Shown here: in pieces, positions 22,062 to 26,810 of the stretch
Position numbering within the stretch: position 1 is the first letter of the stretch
Layout of the letters: every line of letters starts with the position of its first letter
Assembly: GCA_015478945.1 (NCBI GenBank)
Contig: JABUQX010097179.1
Location: forward strand, 1 to 26,810
Direction of reading: 5' to 3'
DNA length: 26,810 nucleotides
DNA from: Trachelipus rathkii
Lineage: Eukaryota > Arthropoda > Malacostraca > Isopoda > Trachelipodidae
Made by a program: the position numbers and the translations under genes
Notes under the pieces: generated by a model
The model's database searches: none
What the model saw: only the letters and a program-made list of their open reading frames with translations
What the model was told of the DNA's origin: nothing

Positions 22062-24293
22062 ATGGCATCAACTTCTTCAGGTAGTTCGTCACACAAGTTA
22101 AGAAAAGATTTTTATGTCCCTCTTGTTGGCTACATTTCCAATCAAATCGTTGAAGCAGCTACGGTCGAACCGTCAAGCTTTGTTTTCTAAATGTAAGATA
22201 AAATACTCAACGAAGAAAGTGCAGCATTGGTGAATAAGAAGTTTGAATTTTTTGGCAAAAAGCACGAATTCCTACTAGAAGAACTGACCACTGCGTTGAT
22301 AAGTTACTCAAACTCTATGATGAATGGAAACGTTTACAGAAAATTTTGACTACAACTGCAGGCAAGGAAAAAGAAAGAAGAGATCTTTTTTGGAAATTAT
22401 GGACGATCTCTTTGACATAGCTCATTCAGATGCTTTGGGACAGATGAAAATGAAGAAGATAAGAATTTCCTAATGCTTCATCGCCAAAAAGGAAGACAGG
22501 GCTCCATGGTTGGTGTAGTTCAAAAACTAAAACACAAGGAAGAAAGAGCACTGAAGCGCACTGCAATGGAAGCTGCCAGGAAAAAAAGGACCTATGAAGA
22601 AATGGAACAACATTTTGTTACTCATCAGCTTGCTACATCAAAAACTGATGATTCAACATCAAGCAGCCAAAGCAGTGATGGTGGTGACGACAGTGAAAAT
22701 TCCTCTGTCATCTTTCAGCAAATATCAATCAGCAACAACAACAACCAGCAGCAGCAACAGTTCCAGCAACTCGAGGTACATTGCAGTTTTTTACTCCCCG
22801 TCTCGCTGAAGTTTTTGATAGGTGCAAAATCACTGATAGAAATGGGGTTTACATATTAATGGCTGCTGCAGAAGCTTTCGGGCGTGATACTAAAAATCTT
22901 GTAATAATAAATCGCAATTCTTTTCAACACATTAGAAAAAAATTTAGAGAAGCGAGACACACAGAAATTAAGCACAAATTTAACCTAAACGACTGCCAAG
23001 AATTAGTGTTGCACTTGGATGGAAAGCTGCTCCCAGCACTCACAGGTGTTGAAAAGGTTGATAGACTGGCAATAATAGTAACTTTTCAATTGTTGGGAGT
23101 CCCTGAAATCCCACCATCTTCAGGAGAAGAGCAAGCCATGGCTGTTTACCAAGCAGTGGAGAAGTGGGGTATAACCGACAAAATTCAGGCACTTTGCTGT
23201 GATACGACAGCAAGCAACACAGGTCGAGTAAATGGTGCCTGTCCAAATCTAGAAAAATTGTTCAATCGTGACCTGTTGTACCTCCCTTGCCGTCATCACA
23301 TTTTTGAGTTAGTTTTGAAGAGCTGTTTCGACTCACTGATGAGTGTAACTTCTGGTACAGACATGGTGCTTTTCAAAACCTGGACGAAAATAGACAAGAA
23401 CGTTTACATAACTGGTAGCAATGAAGTGCCTGATGATGTCCGCTCTACCATTCTTGGATTTCTCGAACACCACCTTTCTAAGCAGAAGCAACATCAAGAT
23501 GATTACCGAGAATTATTGGAGAGTTAATGATGATCTTTCTTGACGGCATTCCGAAAAATGGGATATCGTTACAGGAGTCATAAGTCATGCTAGATGGATG
23601 ACAAAGGCAATCTATGCATTCAAAATACATCTGTTTCAAGATCAAGTTCAGTTATCTCATAGGAAGAAAAATTCTTTAATTAAGAAGAATATGTATTTTT
23701 CTTGCTCGAGTGTATGTTCGAGCCTGGTTTCTGTCATCAGAAGCAATTAAAGCACCAGAATATTAATGCAGAAATCAGTAAGGCTGCTGCCAAAAAAAAA
23801 TTTCCAACCAGCTCTGCTACTTAGTCCTTAAGCTGTTACTCTATCCTTATTTGATGACAATGTTTCAACAGCGGTTAAGCCAAATATGGCTCAAATTATA
23901 CTGGAAGCAGGCAAAGGTGAAGAAGAGGAAGAAGAAAAATCAACTGAAGTGGTACTTTCTGCTCCATAATGATTTTTCTTCCTTTACAAACATCGAGTTT
24001 TCGTCTTTTGTAACTCCTGGTACAAAAACTTTCTTCACAAGATTTTCTATCAGCACCGATTTCCTCGACAAGGACCATTCAATATGGAAGGATGATCCTG
24101 GTTACAAAAGTGGAATTGAAAAACTTGAGAAGACAGTTGTTGTGAATGACGTTGCAGAAAGAAGTGTCAAACCCATTCATGATTACAATAACTTTCTCAC
24201 AATTCAGGATTACAATAACCTTTGTTTTACAGATCGTTGCCGGAGACCGTAAAAAATACCCAACTGCTACTAAATCCTCTCTTAGGAAAAAAT
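22062..24293 (+). pseudogene. hAT-like transposase-type protein of an uncharacterised arthropod family, frameshifted
   Basis: ATG at 22062 has a good context (AAAATGG) and opens MASTSSGSSSHKLRKDFYVP; this frame stops at about 22188. Pieces in shifting frames follow in order: CVDKLLKLYDEWKRLQ (about 22290), DLFDIAHSDALGQMK (about 22403-22447), then 22473-22859 with a charged helix (LKHKEERALKRTAMEAARKKR) and a Ser/Gln-rich linker. A 248-codon frame (to 23527) carries LHLDGKLLP (Asp codon 23018), CCDTTASNTG (Asp codon 23201) and LPCRHHIFELVL. Next are SHARWMTKAIYAFKIHLF (about 23577-23630) and VTPGTKTFFTRFSI through VVVNDVAERSVK (Glu codon 24157). A last shifted piece, QIVAGDRKKYPTATK, ends near 24293. 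The order D, D, CxxH, RW, E mirrors hAT transposases; that role is inference. I recognise the protein type only as a repeated, unnamed family in invertebrate genomes. Several frameshifts and stops make this copy non-functional. Confidence 0.72.
22781..23527 (+). CDS. Longest intact segment of the hAT-like family (catalytic core)
   Basis: A 248-codon stretch, the largest non-repetitive open frame in the window. It has no ATG at its left edge (the first codon is TTG) and stays open further upstream through CAA/CAG codons. It is therefore an internal part of a larger protein, joined to the upstream frame by a shift somewhere in 22700-22770, most likely in the CAA/CAG tract. It holds RLAEVFDRCKITDRN, the first Asp block HLDGKLL, a WGITDKIQALCCDTTASN block with the second Asp, and the CRHH pair 36 residues later. 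It ends in DDYRELLES and a TAA; the reading continues in another frame (the downstream SHARWM block). I list it separately as the best query for homologue searches. Confidence 0.7.
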   Translation: MQFFTPRLAEVFDRCKITDRNGVYILMAAAEAFGRDTKNLVIINRNSFQHIRKKFREARHTEIKHKFNLNDCQELVLHLDGKLLPALTGVEKVDRLAIIVTFQLLGVPEIPPSSGEEQAMAVYQAVEKWGITDKIQALCCDTTASNTGRVNGACPNLEKLFNRDLLYLPCRHHIFELVLKSCFDSLMSVTSGTDMVLFKTWTKIDKNVYITGSNEVPDDVRSTILGFLEHHLSKQKQHQDDYRELLES

Positions 24294-24351
24294 AATGTTC
24301 AATGTTCGTTCGTTCACACTATGTTTTGATTCTATAGAAATTATTGCTGTA

Positions 24352-24395
24352 AATAAAAATACGTTTCTCTTATAGAAGTTGTGTGCGTTATTAAA
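24352..24395 (+). promoter_or_regulatory. Putative polyadenylation site of the hAT-like gene
   Basis: AATAAA at 24352-24357 lies about 60 bases after the end of the last coding piece. A GT-rich element (GTTGTGTGCGTT, about 24378-24390) follows about 25 bases later, the usual signal plus downstream element pair of metazoan 3' ends. Confidence 0.55.
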
Positions 24396-24783
24396 AAAAA
24401 AAAAATATTTCTTAAAATTTTCATGTTATTTCAGGAATTTTTCGAATTAACTTTTGGGAAATTTGATTAAGAATGTTTTTAAACAATTGCTGGGGTTGCA
24501 TGGATGTGTCCACATAAATTTCTCTAAGAAGAAAAAAGAAAATGGTTGAGATAAGGAAGAGTATACCGCTTTTGAACGGATTTAATCGTTGCGTATACTA
24601 TGTTCCAACTTCAAGGCGTTTGAGGGTCGCCAGCAGTTGTCCGTAATTGAAACCTGACGTTTTGCATAAGTCCTTTTTTTTTTTTATTTTTTTTTTTTTT
24701 TTTTTGTTGTTGATTGGAACAGATTAGGGGTGGGAACAGCAAACCTTAACTTTCAGAAATTTTCCTATAGCTAAGATCCTAAT
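24396..24783. other. Non-coding spacer with poly(T)
   Basis: A13 at about 24392-24404 and a T-rich tract at about 24675-24705. AGTATAC and GTATACT form 7-bp inverted arms about 30 bases apart (about 24569-24601). No gene recognised. Confidence 0.5.
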
Positions 24784-24785
24784 TT

Positions 24786-25755
<970 letters not shown>

Positions 25756-26502
25756 AGGTGTAAAAGGAGGGGTTTGAAATTAAATGTAGATAAGAGTAAG
25801 GATATGGTAGTGAGTGTGGAGAGTCCACTTTGTGAAGTCATGTTGGATGCCGAGAAATTGGAACAAGTATCTGAATTTAAATATTTAGGATATATGTTGG
25901 ATGAAAAGTGAATGGATGATGCAGAATGTAGTAGAAAAGCTGCGAATGGTAGGAAGGTAGCTGATGCAATTAAATCCTTGGTGGATGTGAAGGGACTTAA
26001 TCTTGAGTGGGCTAGGGTTTTGCCCGAGGGTATGGTGTTACCTGGGTTAATGTATAATAGTGAGACTATGGTCTGGAATAAGAGGTACAGATCTTAAGTA
26101 CAAAGTGTTCAGATGGACAATCTTAGGGGTGTGTTAGGGTTAAGAAGAATTGATAAAATGTGGAATGAACGTATTAGGGAGTTGTGTGGTGTGACGAAAG
26201 GCGTAAAAGATAGAATTAACGAAAGTACATTGAGATTGTTTGGTCAAATGGAAAGGATGGATGATAGTCGGTTGGTTAAGCGAATGTATAGTGGTGAGTG
26301 TGCTGGGAATCGACTGGCTGGGAGACTGAAGGAAAAGTGGATTGAGTCAGTAAAGGAATGCCCTAAGAAGAGGAATGTGAGTTTGGAAGAGGTAAGAAGA
26401 AAAGTGAATAACAGGAGTGAATGGCGAGGTTTTTGTGATGAGTATGATTGTGGCCCACCTGGGCCAATGAATGAGCCCCACATTGATGAGATACCACAGT
26501 GA
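25756..26502 (+). pseudogene. LINE C-terminal domain
   Basis: One frame with two stop codons (TGA at 25909-25911 and TAA at 26095-26097). It carries GLKLNVDKSKDMVV, VSEFKYLGYMLDEK, AECSRKAANGRKVADAIKSL, LPGLMYNSETMVW, VQMDNLRGVLGLRRIDKMWNERIRELCGV, RLFGQMERMDDSRL, and LKEKWIESVKECPKKR. The last pieces form the W.G...R......R.....V....G......GRP..RW family tail of such LINEs. The stop at 26500-26502 is probably natural. Only two stops over 250 codons indicate modest decay compared with the gypsy copy. Confidence 0.85.
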
Positions 26503-26693
26503 GGGTCAGTCGCAGTCTCGTGAAATCTCAGAGGGGATTTTTCTGACTTTGACGAGTTCTCACTTGGGGGTAAAATGGGAACGGTAAAAGGGGGGGGGGC
26601 TTTCTTTTCGACTTACGTTATGTTCTTCTACTACTTTTCTGTTCAGGTGTATACTATGCACCTCACCCCCAATCCGGGGATAGGAGGAAGATG

Positions 26694-26695
<2 letters not shown>

Positions 26696-26733
<38 letters not shown>
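26696..26733. repeat. (AT)n microsatellite at the LINE 3' end
   Basis: About 18 AT units directly after the last LINE base. Followed by about 75 bp of unique sequence to the window end with no recognised feature. Confidence 0.92.
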
Positions 26734-26736
<3 letters not shown>

Positions 26737-26810
26737 TTATATTGAAGGGCCTGCCAGCTTAAGGAAGATTTAAGATTTAAAAGTGGATTTTCCTTTGAAA
26801 GAACTCAAAG

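Overview
The window looks like intergenic or intronic DNA from an arthropod, most likely a decapod crustacean. I see no intact host gene, rRNA, tRNA or CRISPR array. It holds decayed transposable elements set among very long simple-sequence arrays: (AT)n, (AAT)n/(ATT)n, (CT)n, (GTT)n and (TTC)n. The decapod assignment is inference. It rests on microsatellite density and on a non-LTR retrotransposon at the right end whose C-terminal domain resembles a family I associate with crab and shrimp genomes.

Layout. 1-4970: remains of a Ty3/gypsy-type pol in correct domain order (linker, reverse transcriptase, RNase H, integrase zinc finger and core, GPY/F module with a Gln/Pro-rich tail), broken by frameshifts and stops; no LTR pair was recognised. 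4970-9200: AT-rich DNA with poly(A/T), (AAT)n, (AT)n and (CT)n tracts and a ~96-bp tandem repeat near 7.7-8.0 kb. 9212-9520: an 11-copy 27-bp minisatellite. 9630-10592: a complete non-autonomous hAT element with 12-bp terminal inverted repeats (TIRs), a perfect 8-bp target-site duplication (TSD), a remnant of the transposase C-terminus and an internal 156-bp tandem duplication. 10.6-14.5 kb: microsatellites, hexanucleotide-repeat scraps and two perfect short palindromes.

14474-17615: a second, ~3.1-kb hAT element (ZMYM1/TTF-type transposase, pseudogenised) sitting inside an (AAT)n array. 18.39-19.62 kb: a 5'-truncated Jockey/CR1-like LINE ending in poly(A). 19.7-21.9 kb: long (AT)n and about 1 kb of (ATT)n carrying a recurring TTTTAAACTT interruption. 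22062-24293: a nearly full-length but frameshifted protein-coding copy of an element-like family. Its D, D, CxxH, RW, E motif order resembles hAT transposases, and a plausible poly(A) site follows. 24.8-26.73 kb: a LINE fragment flanked on both sides by (AT)n.

The genes do not form a pathway; each is a separate mobile element. I found no clear new host system. The most interesting items are the 22-24 kb hAT-like family, the two hAT insertions with readable boundaries, and the recurring association of element ends with microsatellite arrays.
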